A stretch of DNA of 64,000 bases from Rotaria socialis. Its lineage: Eukaryota; Rotifera; Eurotatoria; Philodinida; Philodinidae. The notes under the pieces are model-generated. The model searched no databases, was not told the DNA's origin, and saw only the letters and a list, made by a program, of their open reading frames with translations. A program made the position numbers and the translations under genes. Location: assembly GCA_905331475.1 (NCBI GenBank), contig CAJNYU010000007.1, positions 248,001 to 312,000 on the forward strand, read 5' to 3'. This document shows positions 1-12,200 of this stretch, one piece after another; position 1 is the stretch's first letter, and every line of letters starts with the position of its first letter.

Positions 1-779
1 CACTTTATAAAACAAAAATTCAGTTGAATTTTATTTTTATTATGGACATGTTACACTTACACTGTAAGTTCTTACTTGGCGATAGAAACATTGGGCAAAA
101 TCTCGATAAATATCTTGATGCAAGCATATGGTAGTTCTTTTCTAAATACACAATAATTTGAATTTTGTTCATGCGTAGTTGTAATAATTGTATTTTTTAT
201 TTCTGATTTTATTGCTATATTTGTAAGAAAAAATTTTAATAAAAAAATGCACTACGATGATGGCATACTTAGAGTGCGATCGAAATTCAATTTTAAATCA
301 ATTTTTGAATATATCAAGAAAAAGTTAGAATCAAACTAGAAGTAAATTAATCGACTAGAAGACATTCAGAGTTTAAACAAAAAGTATCGCTTATTTTGAA
401 TAAGTTAAAGCGTTAATTTATCAATCAGAATCTTCACACGATTTTACTTTAAAAGAAAACAAAATCTCTTACTTAAAAGTCTCTTTTCAATGCAAGAACG
501 TAAATTTTTGTTGCTTCAGTATCTCTTACACTATATGACAATAGATGTTTAAATTTTGTTCTAAACATAGATTTTAAAGAATTTATATTTTCAACAATAA
601 AACTATTTTCTCATTTTTATTTATTTGGTTAGATTCTAATTATTTGTCAGTTGATCGATTTACTTCTAATATCATTCAGAAAAACAAGTAGTTTAAAATA
701 GAAGGCAATTTTCGTCCGATCAAAACTGGAATGCTTATTTTAATCATTACATATATATTTGTAGTACTAGCAAAACGAT
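1..779. other. AT-rich non-coding stretch
   Basis: No convincing exon on either strand. It is AT-rich with many short A and T runs. It lies downstream of the minus-strand hydrolase gene, so its right part probably includes that gene's 3' untranslated region. Confidence 0.5.
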
Positions 780-1712
780 TTAAAGTTGAGAACGTATATT
801 TTCTCTAATCATGTCTTTCACATAATCACTCGTTAACCCAGGTTGTTCCATTGGAAACAAATGTGTGGCATTTTTCATATGAGTAATTCGTCCTTTTTTA
901 AACCATTTTACAAGATCCGGTGCTGTTGGTGATGTATCAAATTGACCTATAGAAAATGGAAGTGATGATCTTACGACATGTATTGGAATATCTTTAATAA
1001 ATTTTGATTGTTCAATCAATGGATAAATGTTGGAGGTCGATTGTAAACTTGATTGATATAAGGAATGTTCTGCTTCTGCAGTACATGTAAGTTTATAATT
1101 TTCATTCAATGCGTAAGTACAATAATTTCGAAGAATATCTTTTAACCATCGTGAAAATGGTTCACGGTTTTCTAATTTTGATATCATTTCTTCGATAGAA
1201 GACCATTGATTTTTTCGACGTAAAATATAGTCCAATGCTTCATGTCTCTGATCACCAATACTATACAATGATCGAGAAATAATACCAGGATCGAACAAGA
1301 GCAAATATCGAAATAAACGTGTTGGTGCTATAGCTGCAGCATAAGTTAATGCATAGCCACCCATAGAATGAGCAATACCAATGAGTTGATCTTTTGAAAG
1401 ACTGAGTGTTTCAATAAATTCTAAAACATCTTCTCCAAGCCATCGAACATCATAATTAGGAGGATGTGCTTGTGATCGGCCATGGCCACGTAAGTCTATA
1501 GCAATTACATGAAAACCATTTAAAGCTTCATTAATAATACGATCATAGCATCGGCCATGAAATGAACAGCCATGACAAAAAAGTATGATTGGCTCATGAC
1601 CTTTCCATTCCCAATAGTGAAGTTTTAAATGACTTCGATTGATTTCACCATTCGATGTAACAATTGGACGGTTAGGTAAAACAACAAAATTACTAGTAGG
1701 GGTCGAAGGCAT
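780..1712 (-). CDS. alpha/beta hydrolase fold protein
   Basis: Single open exon of 310 aa from the ATG at 1712. It has the hallmarks of an alpha/beta hydrolase: an oxyanion-type stretch ILFCHGCSFHGRCYD, the strand-helix segment IAIDLRGHGRS, a nucleophile elbow GHSMGG (serine near residue 115) and a late histidine in NATHLFPMEQP near the C-terminus. The order and total length fit small soluble serine hydrolases or epoxide-hydrolase-like members. The substrate cannot be told. The reading frame stays open upstream of the ATG to a TTG at 1739, and an acceptor-like ttttccccag lies two bases before the ATG. A short upstream exon or trans-splicing at that point is therefore possible. The neighbour downstream in transcription direction is only AT-rich DNA. 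Confidence 0.85.
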   Translation of the reverse strand: MPSTPTSNFVVLPNRPIVTSNGEINRSHLKLHYWEWKGHEPIILFCHGCSFHGRCYDRIINEALNGFHVIAIDLRGHGRSQAHPPNYDVRWLGEDVLEFIETLSLSKDQLIGIAHSMGGYALTYAAAIAPTRLFRYLLLFDPGIISRSLYSIGDQRHEALDYILRRKNQWSSIEEMISKLENREPFSRWLKDILRNYCTYALNENYKLTCTAEAEHSLYQSSLQSTSNIYPLIEQSKFIKDIPIHVVRSSLPFSIGQFDTSPTAPDLVKWFKKGRITHMKNATHLFPMEQPGLTSDYVKDMIRENIRSQL

Positions 1713-2240
1713 CACTGGGGAAAATATATGATTGTACAAGAAAACTTTTCAATCTGAAGAAATTCATTCAAAAGCATATCAAGAAACAAGAAAAATTCTC
1801 TAGTGTTAGTAAAGCACAAACAAAAGAACGCAGCAAGATTTGAATAAAAGTCATGTTGTTTTATCAAATCGTTTAGATATAATTGATCATCTTCTTCAAA
1901 TCATATGAATCAATCGAAACGTTCAAAGCAAATCATTTAAACAAATAAAATTGCTGAAGCAAACTACATGAATGAATTGAGCAGCTAAGAGAAAAACCTA
2001 ATTTTATATTTATTAAATTTATTTAGAAAAAAAACTCTGAGAATAATATTACTCAAACAACAGCAAACGTTAACAAGCTTTGAGTATAAAAAAAAAGTGT
2101 TCACGCAAATGCACACATGAATAACATATTTCGACTAGAATAATAAAAACGATTAATAACAGCAAGAATAAATATAACACTCGTATCATAAACTTTGACT
2201 TTATCTATGAAAGAAACAATCATGCATTTGAAATATTTGA
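1713..2240. other. intergenic, no gene seen
   Basis: AT-rich spacer between two minus-strand genes. It should contain the hydrolase promoter and the 3' end of the peroxidase gene. No exon with coding character was seen. Confidence 0.5.
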
Positions 2241-3937
2241 TTATAATTCTGGTTTATCAAGTAATTTATGCTTAAGAAGTAATTTTTGTATATCGGGATA
2301 AACTTGACGAATATTTATATCTGATGAATATGCCTTGATAACATTACCATTTGGATCAATTAAATATTTCCAAAAATTCCACATTGGTGGTTCAGATTTT
2401 TCTAAAACCAAATTAGACTTCTTAACGATATCAATTTATTAGATAATTAATTTTCTTACCACTTAAAAATTTCCAAATTTCAGGTAATTCTTCAACTTCG
2501 TTATCTTGCTCTATAACAGCACCTTTAGCAAATATGGGAAAATTGATATCAAACATATCTGCAGCCCACAATTGAATTTTCATATCATCCTTTTAAAATT
2601 TAAAAAAATAGCTACAAACTAAATAGGTCATGAAACAAAGACTTTTTACATTTGGTTCTTGATTACCAAATTGATTGCTTGGAAAAGCAAGAACTTGAAA
2701 AATATTTCGATTACCTCGATTAAGTTTTTGTTGAATGCCAACAAGAGCTTCGTAATGGGAATCAGTAAATGAACATTCACTTGCTACCTATTTTAATTGA
2801 AAGAGATTTATATTTACGCAAATATACCGTGTGAAAGAAAATCAATATTCGTTTATCTTTCAGAAAAACTTAGTCATTCTTTTTTCAAACTTAGAATTTC
2901 TTACTAATAATTAGTTTTCAATTTGAATTTTATCGTTTATTCGTACTTATATTTTTCAATTCATCTAATTGATAAACGAAGTTTAGAATAACATCGATAA
3001 TAAGTCAGGATTAAGAATTCTATGTTGTATTTGTTACCCATCAAATAGATTAGACCTGATTTTGAATGCGATCAACTGATCGAAATCATATTGTAGACAA
3101 ATACCTTAACTAAAGATTTCGATCATTCTACTCTTCTTGATGTTCATTTCGACGAAAACAAAATCATAGTGAGTAAATAATTGGTGTAATTACTTCGTTA
3201 TTTTTTTGAAAGTTTACTAAACGATGAAAAATAATCAGAGAACAACTTATCATTCCCAATACGAAGCTCATTAATAGACTTGTAGCGGCAATTTGAATAA
3301 TTATCACAGAAAATTGCGAATAGCCAAAATTAAATGTCCGCTTTTGTCTCCGGATCAATTAGTTTATTATGTAGGTTACCAGTTCGAATTCATGATATTT
3401 CATCATTTCTACTAATCGTTTTCTATACTTCTTTTACAATAAGAAAGCATAGATATGTTTTATCCAACTAATACAGTACATACAAAAAGAAATCGAAACG
3501 CACGCTAGTCTGGATATCAATGAAAAACCTTGTCTTTGCGTCAATCTTAAAGACAAGAAAAAGAGTGATCTCAATTGAATATATCGTAATATCAAAGTAA
3601 AGTATATTTATTTGTTAACCAGAACCAAGCAAATATCGCTCATAGTTCATTTTTATTTTTCTAATAATATTTTTTTTTTGAAAATTTGTTCAACATTAAT
3701 TTATACATAGTCAAATAAAAAAAGAGCACAACTTACATTAACAACCAATGTAACCTAAAACAAGATAAAAAATTCATTTTTATTTGTTTTTCGTATAAAC
3801 TATTAAAATTGATTTACTTTTCCACGATATTGTTCTAATGAAACATCATTTCCTTGCCAGTCTTTGACTGTAAATGAATAGAAATCTTCACAAATAATAC
3901 TTGTAAAAAGAATAAGAAAAAAGTAAATAGAAAACAT
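2241..3937 (-). CDS. secreted glutathione peroxidase, GPX7/8 type
   Basis: Five exons (3818-3937, 3737-3754, 2650-2787, 2460-2589, 2241-2401) join in phase to 188 aa, the usual length of GPX7. The protein starts with a hydrophobic signal peptide (MFSIYFFLILFTSIICED). It continues with the family core: LVVNVASECSFTDSHYEAL with the peroxidatic cysteine, then FPSNQFGNQEPN, then the Trp block PMWNFWKYLIDPNG. Cysteine replaces selenocysteine, as in GPX7/8. The family acts in the secretory pathway or ER, reducing peroxide and feeding oxidation to protein disulfide isomerase. Exon 2 is an 18-nt microexon encoding VTLVVN. Intron 2 is about 950 bp and carries an unrelated hydrophobic ORF at 3164-3358, judged not real. 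No KDEL-like tail is visible; the end is LLDKPEL. Confidence 0.93.
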
Positions 3938-4010
3938 CTGAAAAATAAACATATTTTTGCATATATAGAACAAAAACGAACAAATTGAATCGAATTCTCG
4001 TTTATCGATT

Positions 4011-4967
4011 TTAAAATAAATGTTTTAATGAGTTTCCTAATGTTTTATTATATTCTTCTAATCTTTGTTTTGCTGTTTTGAATAAATTTTCTATTTTCTC
4101 ATCGTGTGGTTGAATTTTATTTGCTAATTCAATATCTTTTAATGCTAATTCATAATCTTTCAAATTTGCATAAGCACAACCACGTCGATATAATGCTTTC
4201 ACATATTTAGGATTGATTTCAAGTGCTGATGAACAATTTGCAATAACATTTATGTTATTTCCATAAATTAATTGACATGCTGATATATTTGAATAGATTG
4301 ATAAAATAAGTTGATTGAAATTTTCTAAAATTTCATTATGTTCATCTATTGGTTGTTCATTAATAAAATTTAATACATAACACAATGAACGATGATAAAG
4401 TTTAAAAGCTTGACAATAATTTTTATGTTGAAAAAATTTATTTGCATTTTCTTTATGCTTTAAAGCAAAATTATAAAGATTGTCGATTGACATGGAATAT
4501 ATTTCTGGAAAGCGTTCAAATGAAATTAAATGTATGACAATTTTTATTGTTTGATTTTCATCACTAAAATTAAAAATTAAAATATTTAGTTTGCAGAGAC
4601 AAATAAGTGAAGAAATTTTTACGTATGAGAAGAATAATCAAAATCTAATTGAGATAACTCATTTTGTTTCATTGTTACTAAGCATTTGTGTACATAATTA
4701 CTTATTACTGTTGAATAAAATCCAAGATGAATGTTTATTTCTTCATTCAATGGAAGAAGATCGTTATATTTATTTTCATTTAACACATAATCTGTTGGTG
4801 AAAATTTAATAATTACTTTACAATTAGACCCTAGATCAATTATAGAAGTCTAATTAAAAAATAATATTATTTAGTTATATACCTTCATTGGGCGCATAGA
4901 GCCCATGACCTGGTGTAATGATAGTTTTCGTAAATGTTATATCATCAGGAAGATTATAGACAGTCAT
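4011..4967 (-). CDS. FKBP-like protein with C-terminal TPR domain
   Basis: Three exons (4883-4967, 4623-4830, 4011-4563) give 281 aa in phase. The N-terminal half is a degenerate FKBP fold: ITPGHGLYAPNEG, SNCKVIIKFSP, then a hydrophobic block ending KCLVTMKQNELSQLDF, like the family's 'medium/low conductance' strand order. The C-terminal half (about 125-281) is a three-repeat TPR, with YSNISACQLIYGN and a strong last repeat ALYRRGCAYANLKDYELALK. This layout matches FKBPL/AIP-type Hsp90 co-chaperones. The catalytic FKBP residues are not clearly present, so isomerase activity is doubtful. The acceptor of exon 2 was chosen at 4831/4830 because the nearer AG gives an immediate stop. Confidence 0.82.
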
Positions 4968-6960
4968 TTGTGAAATCGATTATTGTTAATAAGATCTATA
5001 GAAAGCACAACGAACAAGAAAGAAAAGGAAATATTATCCATATGTTCATCTATCAGACAGATAAGAGTTCATCGTGACGGATACAAATAGAACATTTATT
5101 TATTTGCTTGTTACAACGACGTATCAGATAGTCAATGCTACAAGAACAAGATGTCACTAATTATCAACAGATTTACGCGCTCTATTATAGTTACACAGAT
5201 TTTACTTATTATTATTATTATTATTATTATAATTACAAAATTGAATCTAAAAATGACAGCGCTTTAGGTTTATATCACAGAGGATTGCATGATATGGGAG
5301 TATTTTCTTTGATAGAAATACTCAATAATTATGATCAGCTATTATTTTAATTTTTTGGTATTTTTGCACTTTCATTAGAATGTAATTATTTAATTTAAAT
5401 TTAGTCATTATAGATAATGATACAGCAATTTTTAATTCGAAATATGAGAGAAAATAAAATTTCTATTAGAACTATTAGTATTGAACTCAGACAATTTGAT
5501 GTGATCTTATTTTCGGTCTCTAGTACCACAGATATTATAATGAGAAAACAATTGAAAATAATAGATTAGAGTGATAAAAATAAATATAGATACATTCTTA
5601 TACTGAATTCTAATTTTAAAAAAAGTAAGTCTTTCGGTAAATACTAAAATAAATAAAACTACTACGCTCAAGTTTTCATCAGAGATGATGAATGTCTTTG
5701 AACTGGTTCTTTGTTTTTGAAATAATAGATCAAGTATTTCAGTCAACCTAAATTAGAACCTGAGTTTGAGCAAGTATTTTTAGAAAGAAACAAATCTTCT
5801 ATGAGAGATTGTAATGTCTTATTGCGGCATTTACTTTTTTGAGTGATACTCTAAAGGATAAGAATAGTTTGGCAAATTGGTCGTGTTCGAGTAGTCAAAA
5901 AGTTTCCTTTTATGTGACAAAATAATTAAAGGTGAATGGTATCATTAAAAGTTCAAATAGAGTATACAAGTCTCTTTTCCGCAGTTCAAAAGTAAGTTCA
6001 ATTATGTTTGTCTAATGACATGATAGATATCTAGTGAATGGACAAAATTTGAGTCGAAATATTTTTGTTGATCTAAACATTTCTTATATTTAACACAAAT
6101 AATGTGTTTCTAAATATGAATGACTTATTAAGAAGATTGTTTAATGTGATACAGATTGAAAGAGTTACAGATCGTGTCATACACAACTAGACCAGAATTG
6201 GAAACCTGATTGAAAAATTCATTTTTGTTCGGAAAATAAAACAGAAAATCTGATCTCAATGCTTTGTACGGTATAGTTTTATTTTAGATCATTGAATAGA
6301 AATTATTATATCCGACATAAGTTGCATAGCATTAGTGCTGATTTAATAACTTTCAATGATATCATTCTTGTTTTTCAATTAATAGAAAAACTTTAAATAT
6401 ATTTAAATAGACGGCGAAAAAAACTAGAAATGAACTGGGATTTTCTCTATCCAGCCAAAAGACGATGAAAAGCTGAAAACTTCACCCTTGAATATGACAT
6501 CGTATATTATTATGCAGACATCTTGAAAAATCAATGCAAAAGAGCTCAGGTACACCTCCAATAGAGTTTAGATCCAATTGTGTAGCTGTCAGCTTTTTTT
6601 CAGTTCAAAAGCCTGCTTTTCCTCATCATTTTAAATGATAACCCAAGCTTAACTAAGCTAGTATGTACCTATTTTTAGAAATTTTTTAAAAACGCATATC
6701 AACAGACTTTACGTTTAATCAGCTTTGCAACAGACACTTGGCAGCTGAATGGTTCTATTTCATTCGTATTATTATTATTTTTTTCTTTTTTCTCCAACAA
6801 GCACGATATAGCGCATAGTAATTATTAGCTAGCGTAGGACAGAAAAACTCTACACTGTCAAATCCGTTTTCTTTCTCTTATCAGTTTTGTTATATATATA
6901 TAATATCATTACTTCTCATTACTACAATTTCAGTTAATATAAACTAGTTTGCTCTATCAT
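4968..6960. other. long AT-rich intergenic region
   Basis: No exon could be supported. Open frames here are low-complexity or short. The region contains a TTA microsatellite near 5206-5230. At its right end there is a TATA-like run (ttatatatatataata, about 6890-6905) and an acceptor-like ctacaatttcag (about 6930-6941) ahead of the small ORF at 6961. Confidence 0.5.
5206..5230. repeat. (TTA)n microsatellite
   Basis: About eight perfect TTA units read directly from the sequence. Confidence 0.95.
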
Positions 6961-7128
6961 ATGGGTCTGAAATATAGTCGTCCATCTCCTTGTTATCACG
7001 GATATGCATCGTTACCACCATCGAAAAGACCGTGTTGCCCATTTCAACCTATGTTTGCAATTCGTACTCGAGCAGTGCCAATCAAATTTGAACAACGCCG
7101 TTGTACTTCACCACGTCGAGAAAGTTGA
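6961..7128 (+). CDS. possible 55-aa basic small protein with N-myristoylation-like start
   Basis: ORF of 55 aa beginning MGLKYSRPSPCYHGYASLPP and ending CTSPRRES. Its base composition is clearly richer in G+C than the flanks, and its codons look like those of the surrounding real genes. Gly2 with Ser6 fits the general N-myristoylation pattern (MGxxxS). The Cys residues, including the pair CCPF, could be palmitoylated, and the rest is rich in Arg, Pro and Ser. A TATA-like run lies about 60 bp upstream, and an acceptor-like ...atttcag is about 20 bp upstream. I recognise no family. It could also be a terminal exon of a larger gene or a chance ORF. Function unknown. Confidence 0.4.
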   Translation: MGLKYSRPSPCYHGYASLPPSKRPCCPFQPMFAIRTRAVPIKFEQRRCTSPRRES

Positions 7129-9279
7129 CTATTCATGTCTTTGAAAGTAATTTCAAGAATAGTTTTATTTTTGTTTTTATAAAAAACTGTATTATAACGG
7201 TTTTGTTCTCTTTTTTTCACATGTTACTTAAAACTATCGAATTTAAATGTTTGAAACTATTTTTTCACAGTGAATTTCCGATGTTTTTACGTCTAAAATA
7301 TTTTTCGAATTATATAAATACCTAACGAAAAAATTTAAATCTTTCATTCAATTTAATTTTACCATGGATATTTTCTTATACTATTCAGATTCCTCTCTGA
7401 TAATGGATGCTGGATTCTCAAGTATTGCATAGGACTTGTAGGATTTAAGTTTATGATTATGACAAAATTCAGTTTATGATAATAAACAAGACTTTTTGAT
7501 TGTTAAATTGCTGATGGATAGAGAATGTAGCCAGTAAACATAATATATTGCTTCATAATTAGTCATAACTTCATGAACTCATTATAGTTTTGAATAATTT
7601 GTTTTAATGAGACATTGTGTAATAAGACTTTTGATTTCAATCTCACAGTGTTGCTTTCCAAAAAATAAATAATTTTCATTTTGTTCCATGCTTACCAACA
7701 AGATTCAAAATTTTCATGTAATCTTACATACTCCTTAAATATGTAGATATATTTGTTAGTATTTCTAGATTTAATAATTGAATTTTATAATATGAAAATG
7801 ATACTATACGTAAATTTGTACTTGAACAATATCTTCTAGTATAAAGTGAAATGTTTCTATTCAGTATTGGATTCAATCATCCTCTGGTAGATCTGACAAC
7901 ATATTCAGATTTATTACATCTTATGTTTATTGAAATCAATGTTAAATTGAATTCACATTGATCATGAAATAGCAGATTGTTAAAGGAGATAATTGTTAAT
8001 CAAAACTTAGCGTAAGAATCTATTTTAATATTTTCGAAGCGAACAGAAATTTAGTTAGGTTTTTTTTAGGAGCGTAAGCTAAAAGGGTAAAATTAATAAA
8101 ATGGGATTAACTATAAAAAGAATTATAATTTCTAATGGCCATACATATATCAGAAAACAATACTTCACGTTAATGAGGGTTTTCATTTAATCTTTAGAAT
8201 ATGCTAAAATTGTTTTTCAGTATAATGATCGTTTTAAGTTGAGATCATGGCAACGTGTACTTGTCATGTACATTGTGTACGCCATGCTGTTTTTAGTCTT
8301 AATCCCATATGTAACACTCAATTGATGAGTATTATGTTCTTTCTAAAAAAAACGAGTATTTGCATTGTAGAAATGACAAAAAATTTCATTTCATCTAATA
8401 CGTGATCTAATGTTTTCTGTCAATGTGATAGAGATGACATGGTTTATCGAAATACTATCCATGACAATTATCATAACAAGAAGATACTCCGCATCTATGT
8501 CAACAGATGAAACAGTAACTAATTATGAGGAAAGACAACAAACTAATTCTTATCAGTCCTGTGACCCTTCTATGCTGATGCTTAGTTCCGCATATTAGTT
8601 ATATATATATATATATATATATAACTGTCATTATTATAATTTTCAGCAGGCATACCATCAATATTTCCTTTATTCAATTAATGATCTTTCATGTTGGCGC
8701 AATACAATCATAAGTCACAAGAAGAGAAAAAAACTAAGACAAATCAATGTTCTAAGAACTTTTCTTTAAACATTCAATATGAAATTTAATGCGATTATGT
8801 GAATCTTTTACGAATTTAGCTACTGAAATAAAACTTTTATAAATCATGTCTTTTAATCGCACTGTTTTTGATATAAAAATATTTTAATAGTTTTATAATT
8901 GCTTTAGGAGCATGTTAGTATTTTATTATCATTTGAGGATATTTCACAATTCAAATAGTTCTCTATCAATGAATATGATTTTTATAAAGAATAGTAAACA
9001 AAACAAAGCAATTTCAATTTTAAGAAAACATCATTTTTTGTATACAACTTGAGAAACTTTTCTTTCTGGCAATCAACAACAGATTGCATACTGAACACAT
9101 TCCTCAATGGTTTTTTTTCAATCTTTATCTTTTTGTTTTCATTGTAAAATATAAAAAGAGAAATTTTCAATATCTAAAAAGTGTGTTCAAATACCCCAAC
9201 GTTTATTGAATATTAAAATAACAAGCATGATGTATACAACATGTATAACGTTCCGAATAAACAATAACGAATATTTCAA
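7129..9279. other. AT-rich region with weak exon candidates
   Basis: Mostly non-coding. Two stretches look mildly coding on the plus strand. One is an ORF of about 52 aa starting ATG at 8248 (MATCTCHVHCVRHAVF...), with a possible donor at ccatat|gtaaca. The other is an open segment about 8433-8598 behind an acceptor-like gtgatag and ending ...SYQSCDPSMLMLSSAY. They could be exons of one small gene, perhaps the one starting at 6961, but phases and family support are lacking. A (TA)n tract lies at about 8599-8623. Confidence 0.3.
8599..8623. repeat. (TA)n microsatellite
   Basis: Uninterrupted TA dinucleotide run read directly from the sequence. Confidence 0.9.
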
Positions 9280-12200
9280 TCAAGACATATCCGAGGATTG
9301 TGCAAGAAAACTATCCACAGCTGCTCCGCTATCCAGTTTCATAAGACGTGATCCATCAATTCTTGTTGTACACATTGGACATGCATCATCAATCGTCAGA
9401 TATCTTGAAAAAAAGCAACAAACAAAAACTAACATAGAACGCATCAATCTTTTGTTTACTTTAAAAATTCTGAATGAATCGCTGGAAAATTACACGACGG
9501 GCATAAACATAAATCCTCGCGAATAACGTGGGCACCCTAAATTCAAAACAAATTTAACCAATAAAAATTCTATGTTTCGTCGAAAACGAAAATTACATAC
9601 AGTAACAATACAATAAGGTAATGCAAATTGACAACTTGGACATAATAATTCATAATCTGGTACACGTTGATGACAATGTGGACATTGAGAAAATTCTTCT
9701 TCATTTTCACTTTTATCTGGTTTTCTAACAAAGATATTAAAAAAAAAGATTTTGCTTTATGGATATTTAAGAAAGAAAAGTTTCTCACCGAACAAGTGCT
9801 TCGATTTTTTTCTTATATTTTGCATCAATCTGGTCACGATATTCTGGTCTCATGAGTATCACAGAAAAATTAAATGCTGAATTATTCATTCCTGCTTTTT
9901 GACATTCAATAACTGTTGTTGTTAAAATCTGAACAATATCTATTTAAAAACAACCACATAACTAAATATTCAATCATATAAATTCAAACATACGAGCAGG
10001 AAACTTGCTAACATTATGCGCAACACGATTAAGAAGTCTTGCTGCACGAGTCTAAATTATCAAAAAACATTTCAAAATTGGAAAACGCAAGATAACAATT
10101 GATTTACATGATTATTAAGTTTAATTTGAATCTTCACAAGAATATAACTATGTAATAACATTAAACTATTTGCCATTTCAAATGGTATAGCTGTACGTTG
10201 TGCTTTCAATTCTTGATGCATTGTCAAGAGAACATCACGAGCACTTCGATAGTTTCCAGATTCTTGATCTTGTTGTGCGATTATAATAGCTGTTTTTGAT
10301 GCTTCTGTATATTGACCCAAACTTAAATAAAATCGGAAGAGATATTTTGCTTCCTAAATCAAAACGAAATGTTTTATTTATACAAAAGAATATTTTTCAT
10401 TTGGTTCTATGTTTTTACTTTGGGTATTTGATCTTTTTCTCCAAGTAAATATTCAAGTAGTTTTTGTGTTAGCTGTTGACTTCGTGCTTTTCCAACACAT
10501 GTTATAGCTAGATCAATACCTTTACTTTCATTTGGACCAGTACAACGCATTAAATGTGTTAATGACTAAACGAATAAATTTCGTCAAAAGAAGAAAAAAA
10601 GAAATATTATTCAAAAAAAGCTATACTCGATCATAATTCTGTGCAAACATAAATAGTTTTCCAGCAAGTAAATGATTGTTTTGATTTTGAAAAAATATTG
10701 CTGCACTTTCAAGATCATCAAATGGAATATCACGACCATCTTTAAGAACTTTTTCTAAAGAAAATAAAATAACCAAGGAATGCATGAACAAAATCTTTGC
10801 GTTTATAAGTTAATTTTCTTTTTACCAATAACTTGAGCATAAAGCTCCATAAGTCCATTCTGTTGTGCCATTGTAAACGCTTCAGTATAACATTTTGATA
10901 AAACAAGAAATTGCATTGCAGAACTATAATCATTGATTGATTCAAAGAATCTTGCAACCATTTTAGCACCTTCAATACTTTGTGTTTCACGAACAATTTT
11001 AACTGCTTGTTCAGGTGATTTCAATTGATTAAGTTGAATTCTAAATACGTTTTAAATAAGTTACATCAAGATATTGAATTTAAGCTAAATTTATTGATAA
11101 AATTTAATTTCAGTCATTGAAATATAACATTCAAAAGAGTTTTGAATTATGATTAAAAACTTCATTTTGCTACAATTTTTGTGATTCTAGAGAATTTTCA
11201 AATACTAGATTGAGTCTGCCTATTTCACTCTGAACAATATCCATTGGATATCATTTTATTCATCGTCGTCTTAGAATCACCTTGCATGACGAAAAGTTAA
11301 TACTTCGAAATGTTGCCATGAAAGCATGTTGCTTGTATAAAAGAATTTCTTACCTAATAGCATTTTCCCATTCACCTGCTTTCATATAAGCAGCACATGC
11401 TTCTTTAAATCTTCCTTCATTCTCTCGTGCTTTAGCATACATTGAATGAATTTTTGGTGTATTCACATGTGGTAGAATTTCGCTAACTTTAACCCTGAAT
11501 AAAAATACAAAAAAAAGATTTCTAAATGAAAAAGAATTAAAAAGAATGTCTATGTGACAAAATAGGGGACGATTTAATGTTTAAATTTGTCTAGGCAACA
11601 TAAGAATTTCATTTTTTTTCAGATAAAAATAAAATTCAAAATTTTGACAACAACTGCTAAGATATTGTTTTTGATGGATCTATTGAAAAAGATCAAAGCA
11701 TCTCTAAACAGTTCGAAATAAATCTCGTTCAAAATTCTTCAAGTACACACAGAAGATAGGTACGAGATATCAATATACTGAAATATGATCACAATTAGTG
11801 AGTCAGAATAAACCAGCAATCAACTAAATCTTATTGAAAAGTATGTAAACTAAAAGATGTACACACCAATTTTTTATTTTAATATAGGCTATAGCTGCGC
11901 TATCCCAACTTTCAGCTTTTTCGAATAATTCGGCAGCTTCAGGCCATTGCTTCAATCCTTCAAGTAATTTTGCGCATTCTTCTTTGATTTCTTTTCCAGG
12001 CAAACGTAATGCAATTGTAGTACCTCTTTAAAGAAATAAAATTCAATAAATAATTCTGTTTTTATTTCTATTCATTTTACTTTTTGATATCTCCAACTTT
12101 AATATAACAACGAGCAAGACCAATGAAACATCGTTGATCATGATGTATATCTTTTTCTTTTTTAGTGATACCTTGTTCATAAAATTTAACTGCTGCACTT

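Noticed and set aside
3164-3358. Hydrophobic 64-aa ORF on the minus strand
   Set aside because: It lies wholly within the long intron of the GPX7/8 gene on the same strand, has no family signal, and its hydrophobicity is expected from AT-rich codons.
5135-5350. 71-aa plus-strand ORF with a poly-Tyr run
   Set aside because: The Tyr run is just a TTA/TAT microsatellite; the rest has no coding character.
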